Source of the DNA: Anoplopoma fimbria | Taxonomy: Eukaryota > Chordata > Actinopteri > Perciformes > Anoplopomatidae | NCBI RefSeq assembly: GCF_027596085.1 | Contig: NC_072457.1 | Coordinates: 4,541,129 to 4,605,128, forward strand | Reading direction: 5' to 3' | DNA length: 64,000 nucleotides | In this document: positions 1-23,277 of the stretch, piece by piece | Numbering within the stretch: position 1 is the stretch's first letter | Layout of the letters: every line of letters starts with the position of its first letter | Program-made: the position numbers and the translations under genes | The notes under the pieces: generated by a model | What the model was told of the DNA's origin: nothing | The model's input: the letters and a program-made list of their open reading frames with translations, nothing else | Databases searched by the model: none

Positions 1-404
1 CCGTGACCTTCCACTTCTGCGCTGACATTTCTGTCCATTTGAAGTTGTGCTGAACTTCTCACCCTCCCACCTGCTCACAACCCGGGGACGTTCTCAGTGC
101 CGGGGTTGATGACCTTTGACCTTTGCTTTGGTCCAGGTATTTTACTTGTGGGCTCTTCAGAAGCGTCCTGACAGGAAGAAAAGCAGATATGTGACCTCGT
201 ACGAGAACCAGTTTAGAATTACAGCTTGTTCCTAATATTTAAATACTTTACATTTTCCATTCTCTGTTTTGAATCCTGAAGGTGACCTTCTAGCATTTCA
301 GTCTACATCAGCGGTTACGGATGCTTTAACACATACAGTGTTTGAAATGATGCGTACTAACCATGAGCTGATTATGAGACAAATGGCTCCTGGGCACAGA
401 TGTG

Positions 405-950
405 CAAAAGGCCTTTGTGTCTTTGTAGTCTTGTATTTTTATAGTACTTTTGTTGTTTTTGGTTGTTTTGCCCATTTTTATATTCATTATATGTCCTTTT
501 GTGGTAGTTTAGTGTCGTTTTGTGGTTGTTTTTCCCATTTTCATAGTGTCTGTGTCTCTTTGCAGCTGTTTTGCATATCTTTGTAGTCATTTTGTACCCA
601 TCTGTAGTAATTTTCTATCTCTTTGTGGTCATTTTGTGTCTCTTGGTAGTCATATTTATTCTTTTTGTAGTTGCTTTTCTCTCTTTGTTGTCTCTTTTTT
701 GTGTCTTTGTGGATGTTTTGTGTCTCTTTAGTCATTTGGTCTATTTGTGGTCATTTGTTTCTCTTTGGAGTCATGTTGTGTCTCTTTGTGGTTGTTTTTT
801 CATTGTTGTTGCGAGTTTCTTTGTCTTTCTGCAGTTGTTTTACGGTTCTCTGTAATAATTTTTTCTTTTCATAGTCATTTTGTTTCTCTTTGTGGTCGTT
901 TTGTGCCTTTTTGTTGTTACTTTTAATCTCTTTTTAGTTGCATTTACATT
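405..950. repeat. Degenerate T-rich minisatellite, period about 21 bp
   Basis: Imperfect units of the type TGTCTCTTTGTGGTCATTT recur over about 540 bp with many substitutions. The period is a multiple of three, so open frames of 60-105 codons rich in Phe, Cys, Val and Leu appear here. They are artefacts of the repeat. Confidence 0.85.
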
Positions 951-1779
951 TCTATCTAAAGCACTTTACAGTTTACCCATCATTCATCAGGACACACACA
1001 ATAATAGCCGCAAACTGCCGTTCAAAGTTCCGGCCTAACGAATCAGGAATAACCTGGTTTCAGTGTCAAAAGGAAGAATATAAACTGAACATTTTCCTTT
1101 CCAGTATAACCAGAGTTATTTGTAAATCAATACATATTTGATGTGATCAACTGCACTCAAGATTTATGATTTTGCAGTTTGACAAAATGAAATGCATTTT
1201 ATTAGAATAATGAAAAGATACTCATTACATAACATTAATCCAACTAATGAGTGAAATCTGTGACTTTTTTGGCTCAACTGACACCAAGTCCAACAGTCTC
1301 ATTACCTATAAATAATAAATTATAAAGTGCAACAACTAATATTATAACTGTCAAGGTCAAAAAATACTTTATCATCATTACCAACTAAACACATCAGCAG
1401 CTGTTGTGTTAACTCTTTACAGCCCATTAATAAGGCAAACAAGCTCATTAAGCTAATTTGGATTATTATGTAACGGTGAAAGCTCAGGTTTGTCCACTCG
1501 GGTTTAGACGGGGTGGGTCCAAAGGATTAGAACAAGAGTTCCTCCCACAAAGTTTTATATTAATATCTCTGTGTTTATCAGCATAAAACATAAATCAACT
1601 TCCAATCACTCTAATAGCGAGAACACAAGAACCTCTGAAGGGAAATATTACTTTTTACGAGCGTGAAACTGGAATGAATCGTGAAAGTGGGGGGGACCGG
1701 ATTAGTGCTGAAATATCCAATTCGGTGACTGACTCATAGTTTTGGCTGAGGCCGGCAAAACAACCGAACTCTCCCCCCA

Positions 1780-1935
1780 CCTCCTCCTCCCATCTCCCCC
1801 GTCCCGCCTCCAAACATGGAGAGGCTAAATCGGTTCCTTCTCGATGGGGGTCGGGGCCGCCGCCAGGACTCCGAGCTGAACCTGGAGGACAGCGAGTCCG
1901 GCAGCAGATGGGAGGTGGAGGGAACACTGGTACCT
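1780..1935 (+). other. GC/CpG-rich island with possible unrecognised first exon
   Basis: An isolated GC-rich block lies inside the AT-rich meis1 intron. A good-context ATG at 1816 opens MERLNRFLLDGGRGRRQDSE, continuing as an acidic stretch, and a donor-like GTACCTGAG begins at 1930. The frame stays open beyond that point to 2157. I recognise no family. It could be an alternative exon, a regulatory CpG island or chance. Confidence 0.2.
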
Positions 1936-2569
1936 GAGAGGGAGGGAGGGAGGGAGGAAGGGAGAAAAGGCCCTAGCTGTTGGAGGTTAAGGTTGAATGA
2001 AGGGCAATTCAGGAACCAAAACACAAAAGCTGAGAAAATAATGACACAACATGGAGGCAGGTTTGAAATGACAGATATTAAAGAGACAAACTTAACTCCT
2101 CAAAGACAAAAACTGGAAAATCTGCAGCTGTTTTTATTTATATTTTTTAATTTTTAATTTTACATGACTGAGAAACTATTTCTGCATTTACATAAGACGT
2201 CGGAGGAGAGTTCAATCTTAATAAAGGTGACTTTCCGCTCACTGCTGGTACATTTATTTATGTCAAATTTTATGATCAATAGAATTAATATTTCATCATT
2301 TGCTCATTAACATTACTTGTATATACAAAGATGTTAGATGCTGGGTAAGTTATCCATTCTGAGGACAGCAACAGGTCAATATGTCATTTTCGTCCAGGAA
2401 AAGTAGAAATTTCTTCTTTAAAAAATCTATAAAACTTTTAACTGTCGAAACGTTAGAAAAGGAGCAAAAGTAAATAATATCGCAATGATTTTGAATCATC
2501 AATTAAAAAGCACTTCAACAACAACCATAAAGAAACTTTAGACTTTCCAGAAGGAACTTAAAGTTTTTG

Positions 2570-2975
2570 TTAATTTTGGTGGCCCCTGTGGACAAAAGCG
2601 GTACTGTTTCCGAGCATCAGCGTTCCTTTAGAAAACGGAGATGCTTCTGCCGGGAGCAGAGCTCTCCTCCTCACGCCGGAGCTTTCCACTGCAGAGAAGC
2701 CTGATCTGGGTGTGTTTTGCAGTGGACTAGCTGCTGCTAGGGGCCCCTCTGTAGTCTGAGCTTAAAGAGTTTCTGGTGAACCTGCATAATTTCGTCTGAT
2801 TTCACAAGAATCCGACCCGGTGGCACCGGAAGAATAATATAGAAATAGCCAATCTTTTCTCTGATGCTCTCATTTACTCATGAAGGTCATATCAATCATC
2901 ATGTATTGAATTGAAGCGGTTTCATAACCAGTTAAAAGTTCCTCACAATAACTTTAAGTACATTTTGATGCTATT
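2570..2975. repeat. Dispersed repeat, family C, longer copy
   Basis: It shares GGTGGCCCCTGTGGACAAAA at its start and CCAGTTAAAAGTTCCTCACA near its end with a second copy at about 6,660-7,006. It is noncoding and its class is not identified. Confidence 0.6.
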
Positions 2976-3338
2976 ACATCTGTAGTTGAGTGAAATTAGG
3001 AAAGTCAGACTTTTTCTAGTTTTTTTTACAGTGTAGAAATGCAGTAATACTTGTTTCACTACTGTGTGCGAACACTTCTAGTAGAGCATTATAACTCTTT
3101 TGAACTGACAGCTTGTTTTTGTTAACTTCTGCAGTCGGACTCTTTATTATTGGCCCGCTTATAATCCTGATGGACCTGGTTGCCGTGGTTACGCAGGGTG
3201 GTAATGGAAAAGTTGTCCAAGCAACATGTGGAAAATGTTTGATTCAGGAGAGATCAGTTTGAAAAAAAGTATTTTTTTCTGATCCTGCTGAGTTTTTTTA
3301 AATCTTTGTGTCTCAGGACTCGCAATAGCAACACTGCT

Positions 3339-3464
<126 letters not shown>

Positions 3465-4108
3465 CTGACTTTCGTACACAACCTCCAGCAGCCTTCTCTG
3501 AGCCACACAGCTCATAAAAGCCGAGCCACAAGCCAACGTGCTGTTTACACCCCCCACACACACACACACACCCCTGCTTTTTCCACATTTTCGTTTCACG
3601 TAAAAGTGCAAAAAAAACCAACTGTAAAGCGTCCTCCCTGTTAACCTAATTAGTTTGTAATTTACCTCCCTCTCGCTCACAGATGTTGTTTGCCTCTTTA
3701 AATGACTTCTTTACAGACCCACAGCACAAACAGGTGGTGGACGCTTTGTGTACGCTGCCATTTGTTTACAGTCGCCCAACTCATTAAAAAGCTGCTTTGC
3801 CTTACACATTACACGTGCGACTCCATCAAAACAGCTGGAAAGACTTTGCACGTCCAAGTGCTTCCCAGCACGACGACGACAGAGCAGCAGAATTTGAAAA
3901 AAAAACTGTAGCGTCGGTTTGAAAAAGACGAGAGAAAACGACATCAAAGCGAGCGCCACAATTACAGAGAAAAGACTTTCGGTCCGCTCGCCTGTCGGCC
4001 GGCTGAGGAATGGGCCTCCTGAGCCGAGCGGGACAGATGAGTTAGCAGGAAGCCCACGGCGGTGACCTCGCGGACCCGCTGCCCCTCCATCCATCAGAGG
4101 TCAGAGGG

Positions 4109-4143
4109 CACCTCCATCCATCCATCCATCCATCCATCCATCC
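4109..4143. repeat. (ATCC)n microsatellite
   Basis: About eight tandem ATCC units. Confidence 0.9.
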
Positions 4144-4802
4144 GTCAGCAGCTGTTTACAGCCACATAGCTGCAGATGTGGGTGATGGCGAGGCCACGGC
4201 GACCCGCAGGCACCACGTGTTCAGACGCCTGCCGCCACCCAGCGATATGAACCGTCCCCACTCTTTTGCACCAACACCACCTCACCAGAGTCATGACCGT
4301 ACAGGAATCTCCCTCTAATCCACCATCACAGTCTCTGTCCGTCATCATATTCTTTTGTCGGCCGTGCTGTTCTCCATCCTATGCTCCTCAGATTTAACAA
4401 AAGGAGATCATTAAATCTGGTGGTGATTGTGTTTACGAACTCCACCTCCAAACTTAAAGACCTAAATAATTAAAATGTGATTTCTTCAAATCTACTGCAG
4501 CTTCATCTCCGTTTTAGTTTCTTTTTATTACTCAACAAATTTGGAAGTAATGATTGAATCAGCAAAAATAACAAGAATTAAAAAATCTGAATGTTTTCAG
4601 AGCTGGTTTCCCCATGTATCATTGTTACTTCAGGTCATGTTCTTTGCACGTCTTGATTGCGAATGAATGCAAGACATCTGAAAGATAACATTAAAGTATG
4701 TGATGAAATGCTGCTCATGCTGCAGCCGCTTGTTTATGCATTTGTATTTGTAAAAAGAAAATATATCACAAATGTTTAAAACTCAAAATCTTCGCCTGCA
4801 TT

Positions 4803-5235
4803 TCACCCACACAAGGCTAGTTAGAGAGTTAGTTTTAGAGTTGGTTCAGATTATGTTCTGGATTTAGTTCTAGAGTTTAATCTAGAGTTGGTGATTGATT
4901 TAGTTTAAGATTTACTTCTAAAGTTGGTAGAGCAGTTAGTTCTGGATTTAGTTTTACAGTTGGTTTATGAGTTAATTCTTTATCTGTTCAAGGGTTGGTT
5001 CTAAATTTAGTACTAAAGTTAGTTCTAGTTTTAGTCCCGGCCCCTAAAAAGTCTTCAAGGAATGTGTTGTTCCTGATTTAGTTCCTGTGACTGATATAAC
5101 TCTAGATAAGTTCTAGATTTAGTACTAAATTTAGTTCTAGAGTTGGATCTAGTGTTTGTGTTAGTGTAGTACTATATTTAGTCCCGGCCCTAATAAGTCT
5201 TCAGGGAATGTGAAGTTCCTGATTTAGTTCCTCTT
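4803..5235. repeat. Degenerate minisatellite of TTAGTTCTAGAGTTGG type
   Basis: Short units recombining TTTAGTTCTAGA and AGTTGGTT recur across about 430 bp. A longer block beginning TTTAGTCCCGGCCC and ending CCTGATTTAGTTCC appears twice, near 5,031 and 5,178, showing a higher-order duplication of about 140 bp. Confidence 0.75.
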
Positions 5236-6287
5236 TAGGCGGCAAAAGCAAAGTTTGTGTGACTAAATGGTTTCTAAATCTGATATCAATACAGATTTTT
5301 AGCGTTCAGTTTCCTGTAACCCATATTCTAATCTATTCTTGTTTAGTTTTTATTTTTACCACTTTCAGTACAAAAAATACTAATGAACTATTAAATGCAA
5401 TGGGCCCTTCTTTTTCCTGTTAAAGTGGAATTACATTTCCAATTGTTCCTGGAATTTACGATCTCAGAGAGTAGAAACATACCCACAGATTTAGGAACAA
5501 AGGTCAAAGATTCAGTCTAACAAGGTCGCAGGTTGTTTCGACAAAACTGTAAAGTTTTCCGTGGATCTAATCTCCAAGTTTCTTAGTCGAGAACAAAGCG
5601 CCCAACCATCATGGCTGTAGTCGCTCTGAAACTCTCTGGATTTGGTTAAAAATAAAGGCCACTGTGAACAGACGTTCATTTCCCTGCAGAGTGAGGAGGG
5701 CTGTTCTGTGGCTCCCTCACCCTGCAGTGAAAACATCATCCATTACCTCTGTGACAGGCCCCCCGGGGACCCCAGGGCCTCGGCTCTCCGTGGGGGTCGC
5801 CTTTATTGACCTCTCACCCCCCCAACACACTCACACATACACAAAAAATGTCCAGCATGTGGTCACATACATCATGGAGCGGCCTTTCTTCCCTGACAGC
5901 GTAAATGAGCGTCCGTCAGATAATGAAGCGGGGAGGCGAGGCCAATCAGAGGACAGATGGAGGGAGAGATTTAGAGCTGTCTGAAAAGACTGATTAGGAA
6001 AGAAGACGCAGTTTAAAGTCACACAAATAAATCAAAGGCTCAATAAAACAAATGTTTCCTCCTTTATTTCCGTAAATAAATGCTTTCTGATAATTTCTTT
6101 ACTTTTTAACCTTTTATTTGTAACATATCAGAGGTGGACCAGTGCTGACGTGTTTGTTGAACTCTAACTCACACACACATTAGTTGTAATCACAGCCTCT
6201 TTAACAGGTTTACTTGGACACTAAACAACAACACCTTCCCCACATCACGGCCAAAGTAGTGCCTTTAAAATGTATATAGAGTCTTGC

Positions 6288-6290
<3 letters not shown>

Positions 6291-6319
<29 letters not shown>
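6291..6319. repeat. (GT)n microsatellite
   Basis: A tract of about 14 GT units. Confidence 0.95.
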
Positions 6320-6656
6320 CAGGTCTGCCAGTTAGCCTCAATGTTACTAAAAATGTGCAGATGAAAGGAAAGCTGCAGACTTTATTATAAAACAGTGATA
6401 AAGACTTCTGGGCGATTATGCAAAAACCCTGGGTTATGTTCAATGAAAGTCTGCTTTGTTGCCCCTGTAACCACAACCATAAGTGATGTCACAGTGTCCT
6501 GGAGTACACCTGTACATCATTACAGCAAGATAAGACGTTTAACACGCTAGAGGTCTGCGCAAAACAAGATTGTGGTTTTGGCAAATAAATTGTGGTTACA
6601 GGCAAATTGAAAGGTTTTAAAGCTGCTGCTGGAACTTTTAGATTTTGTCTTGATTT

Positions 6657-7006
6657 TGTCTTGATTTTGGCGGTCCCTGTGGACAAAAGCCGTAGTGTTT
6701 CCAAAAAACAGAGTCCCTTTAGAAAACATCTCAATTGACTGCGGCAGGGTAAGTAAGTCAAATTTATTCATATAGCACTTTTCACAGAAATAGGTCACAA
6801 AGTGCTTTACAGGAACGGAAATTCAGAAAACAAGAAAACATCATTAACACAAGGTGGCTATAAAAGGGCCATCAATTTACAAGGTCAGTTTAAAAGCAGA
6901 TTAAAAACACTAGCATTAAGAATAACTGTATAGAGTCATATGGAGGCATTGTGGTTAAATTAAGACTATTTCAAACCAGTTAAAAGTTCCTCACAGTAAC
7001 TTTAAG
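6657..7006. repeat. Dispersed repeat, family C, interrupted copy
   Basis: The left part (6,657-6,750) and right part (about 6,966-7,006) match the copy at 2,570-2,975. Between them lies about 210 bp beginning AAGTCAAATTTATTCATATA, a very common type of fish LINE/SINE tail. This suggests a nested insertion together with internal deletion. Confidence 0.5.
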
Positions 7007-8467
7007 TGTCATTAGTTCTGCTCAAATTAGTAATCTGTACTTTCTTAAATGTAAATGATTAGCCTCACAATGCTAAATTCATGCACATTATTAAGATAAG
7101 CTCTGCATTCACAGTGAGGCTGCTATAGTAAAACTGATTCCAGACCAGCCGCTGAGCCCCGACTGTGCTCGTCCGCTCTGCTCCCTGCTAACAGGATTAT
7201 AATTTCATAACGAGCAGGTGGCTTCAGATTTAAAAACCCTGAGTGGGAACTCTGAAATTAGACTTTGGGAGGTGGACCGATCCCTGAACCGAGCACCATG
7301 TGTTTCTACTCTCGCCTCCAAGATCCTGCGGTTTTGAACATTGAAGTTTTTTGTTTTTTTTTCGTTCTGCATGTGACGGGTGTAATGAGCAATAAGAAAT
7401 AAGAGCAGGATGGTTCTGACCCAGCAGTGTGTGTGTGTTGCCCAGGTTTAAACAATCTTTGGTTCATGTGACACTCTGAAGGTCCTTCACTTACTTTGTC
7501 TTGTCTTATTTTGAAATTGCTCCTCCCCAGAGGGAGCAGTGACTCTGTGGCTGAAGAGTTGATGAAACGACCTTATGATTATCGCTCTTTGTGGCAAATT
7601 ACATGCAGTTTAGGCCAATTACCTGCTATCAGATCACAGGGAAAACACTGCAGTTGTGGCGGAGGGATGGTCCGGGCGGAGGAAAGAAGTCATCAAAGAC
7701 TTTCCCTCCTCACCACAGAGAGACATGTGGTGAGTCTTCTGGTGTCGGCCCGAGGCTGTTTGATTGGCTGGCGATTAAAAAGAGTTTGTAGTGAAACCAG
7801 GAAGTGATGGACGGCGGAGGAAGCTTCCTGCTTTTATATGCTGCTAATATCTGCTTCCTTTCTGTCTTTCACACGTCGGCTAGGATGCAGTGAAAACACT
7901 TGGATTATTTTTCTTCACACATTTATAAACTGTGCTTCCAGTTTTTGTCAACTGAATCATTATTACGTCAGAACTGTGAAGGATGAGGTATTATAAGCCT
8001 TTTACTGAGATAAAAAGCACTTAAATGAAAATACTCACAAGTAAAAGTTCTGTCCAGTGTTATAACCAAGATTTAGCAGTAAAATGTCTCCTGTTGGATT
8101 AAGTTTAAGGTTATGTCTAATAGTGATTGTGTTGAGCTGAAATATAGCAGTTTTAAGGATTTTTTAATTTGTATTTTATGGTCGTTTCTGAACTTTTTTA
8201 CAGTCATCCCGGCTATCAAATAAAAAATATATTGGGGTTAAAATATATTTTCATATTTTTATCCAAAAACATTTCGTGTTTTGAGTCAGATACACCAAAC
8301 TCTGTTTACTGCACAAAGTTGTCGTAAATCACTTGTTTTAACTTGAATGCTGGCTTTTTGCGAGGAGGTGCCTTTTTTTGTAATATTTGATAATTTGTGC
8401 AATCGACAACGCAAAACTAATATATCGTACCAGACAAAGAAAACGTCACAGCACAGTGTCTTAAAGC

Positions 8468-8832
8468 TGCATTCTCTCTACTGTCCATCAGGGGGCGACT
8501 CCTCTGGTTGTATAGAAGTCTATGAGAAAATGACTCTACTTCTCTCTTGATTTATTCCCTCAGTAAACATTGTAAACATGAGTTTATGGTCTCAGTCTCT
8601 AGTTTCAAGTCTTCTTCAACACAGCATGATGTTCATTTAGTGAATTATGGTCCATTTAGAGTCAAATAGACCATGAAGCAGGGTATGCATTCCAAATTTG
8701 GTTACTTAAATTCATTGGCTGCCTTAATCCAAGAGGGCGACGGCGAAATTGCTGAACTCGAGGCTTCAAAACATCTGCCCACAAACCAGTGGGTGTTGTC
8801 ACCATAACTACACTTCTTATATACAGTCTATG
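8468..8832. repeat. Dispersed repeat, family B, copy 1
   Basis: It begins ACTGTCCATCAGGGGGCGAC and ends near CTTATATACAGTCTATGG. It shares CAGTCTCTAGTTTCAAGTCT and GAGTCAAATAGACCAT with 20,579-20,952, and its 3' end with 18,737-18,862. It is noncoding, and the terminal sequences suggest a nonautonomous DNA transposon. Confidence 0.65.
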
Positions 8833-10404
8833 GTTCAAACCTAAGAGGACATTTAATGTGTCTTAAATAACTTGTTAGAATGATGCCAAATATTTCCATT
8901 TGAAATGTACAAAGTCTCCCAAAATGAAAAAAAAACAAAACACATCTTGGGGTTGTTCTTACGTTATCTTTTTTTTTAAAGATTTGGTCGCAACAAACTC
9001 GTATCTCCACCGTGTGGCCGGTTTAGTTTTTCGGATGCCCCGTTCTGTTTTCTGCGAAGTTGAACGAGTCTGAACTCTCTGCAGCGCTGCTTGTTACATC
9101 AGTGTGAAAAGAAACGGCCCCTAAAAGCACTGCTATCTGGGTCAGGGACGGGCAGCGACGTGCCGCGGAGGATCTGCAGCAGCTGGTTTCAGTCAGCAGA
9201 TGAAGAAACTCTCACTCGCTGTCAGCTGGCTGCAGTAAAACGTTATTTATTGTTCTCAGCTTTACATGAACTTTTCTCTCCAGTCTGATACCAGTAACAA
9301 GAGGTGGATCGAATGCACGCAGATACGTTGTTTTTAAGTTGTTAATAAACCGCCATGGTCACATCAAATGTACTTTTTATTCTTCCGTCTGTCTAAATAC
9401 GTCACTCTCATGGCCAGAATACATTTGTTATTGTGAAATGAGTTGATTCAACATGACTCTTCTTTGAGTTAGACAACTCTGGTGGTTTTTTTCACAAATT
9501 AAATCCTTTCATAGAATAAAAGTTCCCTCTTTTTGTATCCCTGCTGATCCATGGCGAAGAGTCACGTCCTGACAGCCACAAGTAGTTCTGTTTCTTGGGA
9601 AAAACATCAACAACAAGCCAACATATGGCTGCCAGGACGACTGGATTTAACTAAAGCTCAGACTGCTGAAGCGTTATATCGATGAGGACGCTGGATTTTG
9701 TCCTCTATTTCTCTGAGTGAAGCCACAATACGGGGCAAAAAAACGTTAAAGCCAGGGATGATTTCATTCAGTGACGAATTCTTGATTACGTTCATACAAT
9801 GTCAGAAAATATCGAAAAATTGGATTTAGTTGCATCTGGTGGTGCAATGTATCCTAATACATCGAAAAGCTACTCCTCATTTTTTGTTCGTTTTCCTACA
9901 AAAGCCAGCAACACGTTTAAAGTACCGCTTGTCACATACATACAGTCATTTCAAAATAAACTTCCGCTTTAGTCATTTCAAAATAAACTTTAGGTTTATG
10001 CCGCTTTTAAAATAGATCGAAATAACTTGTTTAGGTTTATGCAACAAAACTACTGAGACGTTGTTTTTCGTCATGTAATTATCTGCTGATTCACAGACGT
10101 CACTGTACCAATGTAAGTCTATTAGGAAAAGTTATTTTTGGCCCCATGGGGTTACGTGACGACCTAGTAGTTGTAATTCCACCATTTGGCCACTATGTTA
10201 TTAGCTACAAAGCCCGGGGCTCTTCCTGAGGGCTTGACTTGTGCAGCCACTCTTATTGCAAATTTTTTCTGTGCACTTGTAGGAAAACGCACGAAAACTA
10301 ACAAAATAACTGTAAGATCACATGAACCCATGAATGTGGATACATTGAGTCAATACATTTAATAAATACAACCTACAGCATAACATTTGAAAGCATCATA
10401 AACA

Positions 10405-10465
<61 letters not shown>
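10405..10465. repeat. (CA)n microsatellite
   Basis: An uninterrupted CA tract of about 60 bp. Confidence 0.97.
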
Positions 10466-10469
<4 letters not shown>

Positions 10470-10546
10470 TCCGGGGATAGAGCTATGCAGCCTCAGGCCT
10501 GTTCTGATCCGCTAATGTTAGAGAAACAAGCCTGAACGAACCCCCA

Positions 10547-10559
10547 ACACACACACACA

Positions 10560-10642
<83 letters not shown>
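10547..10642. repeat. (CA)n microsatellite
   Basis: A CA tract of about 95 bp with one early interruption. It is followed directly by a TAATTA-rich unique block (10,643-10,760) that leads into the homeodomain exon. Confidence 0.97.
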
Positions 10643-10645
<3 letters not shown>

Positions 10646-10867
10646 TTAACAGGGCGCCCTCTCCACTTGGCTTCCCTCTCTAATTGGCTCACCATTTCTT
10701 CCCATTAATTATGCTCCATTTCATATCCCCTTAATGAGTCTAGCCCCGCCTCCCTCCTTTAACGCTTATTAGCAGCTCTGAGGCTGAAGAAGAAGAAACA
10801 ACCGCATGATGTTTTTACAGTTTGTGTTGACACCCCCCCCCCCCCCGTGTTCCTTGTCCCTCTGCAG

Positions 10868-21653
<10,786 letters not shown>

Positions 21654-22904
21654 CACCACCACCTCCACGCTGCAGCCAGAGGACACGCCCATTGACCCGG
21701 GAAACCACCGTGAGTAACGCGAGTCAAGTGATTAAAGGGACAGGTCAACCACATGACATTTTTTTAGTTTTGGTTGATTCACTTTCTTCTTTAGATATTT
21801 AGCGGTCCAGATTTTGATTTGTCCCTTTTTTGGCAAATGAATTACGCTGTATAGTCGGTAAATATGAATTTAAGAGTTGCTTGATTTAACACGATAATGA
21901 CGTGTGTATTCTATAGTGGCAATCTTTAAGATTTAAGTCCTGGTTGTTTTTTCCAATTTGTATTTTAATGAAAGCAAAGGAGTTGTGTGTGTTGTTTTAG
22001 TTAATTCGTCAGGTTTTCAGAGTCGTGTGCATAGGTTAATTTTGCATGTATTAAATAGGAAAAAAAAACTGTAATACAGCGTTTTAAATGTCGCCACGGA
22101 CACCCAGTTTGTAATACTGCAAATATTTAAATATTGCAATACTTTTATCAGTGGGTCGTTGGCTAACCTCATTTGGGGAAAGATAGTGACTTAACAGACA
22201 TTCATTTAAATTAAAATTTTCAAGATTGTCACTTTAATAACATAATGTCAGTATTAAATTTGTTTAATATCAATGCTATCGTCAATCATCATGACACCAC
22301 TATATTCACAAATGTCCATAAATCAACTCATACAAATCATAGAAAGAAGCATCTTTAAACATAAATTCAGCCATTTTTTTGTAATTGTTATCTGTCTCCA
22401 TTGTAGAAAAGTCAGTGAGACATTTATGGCGCAAGTTCACCAAAATGTTAAGAAATATAGAGATAAAGTGGGGCTCCCATTTTAATCACTTCCTCCATAG
22501 CAGCATATTTCCTTTAGCAAAACACATTTCTATCACAAGACCCTTTAGTGGCAGTTCTGGAGCTTTCATTCACATCATCTGTCATAGTCAAATGTTCATT
22601 TTTCTATTTATTTTATGACTTCTCGTCCATGTTTTCTTAAAGAAACACTAGACTTAGAGGCAAAAAAAGAAAAGAAACGAGACGTCAAAACATCTCTCTC
22701 ATCCTCTGCGGTCCTTTACGGCTCCTCCTCGCTAATTAAAGCCGTTTCCATCTGATTTAAAGGTCAATTAATCCTCTGAGATCCTCTCCACATTCGCTCT
22801 AACGAACTGATCATTAGCGGGAGACGCAGAAAGCTCTCATCTCTTTATTTGATTACACGGAGTCCAATTACTCCGTAAGCAATTTTCATTATTAAGCTGG
22901 AGTC

Positions 22905-23036
22905 GAGGAGGGAGGAGGGAGGGGGAGGGGGGGAGGGAGTGAAGGGAGGGGAGATTAAGAGGATGTTAATGTGTAGAGAGGAAGTGTAGAGGAGTTAGAG
23001 ATGGGAGGAGGAGGGGGAGGTGGAGGAGGGGTTTCC
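22905..23036. repeat. Polypurine (GGGAGG)-rich tract
   Basis: About 130 bp is almost entirely G and A with recurring GGAGGAGGGGG. Confidence 0.8.
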
Positions 23037-23199
23037 CTAAAATGTGGTCAGTCAGACGGCAACTTCACTCAGAACGAAGACAATTAAAGAGTCTTCAGAA
23101 GAAGCGTTTTCTTTTCTCCCCTCTGACATTATTGAGCTTATGGCTGCCGGGAAACAATACACCTGTCAGCTGGGATCTGATGCAGCCATGCATGCAGGA

Positions 23200-23200
<1 letters not shown>

Positions 23201-23275
<75 letters not shown>
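23201..23275. repeat. (AC)n microsatellite
   Basis: An uninterrupted AC tract of about 75 bp. Confidence 0.97.
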
Positions 23276-23277
<2 letters not shown>

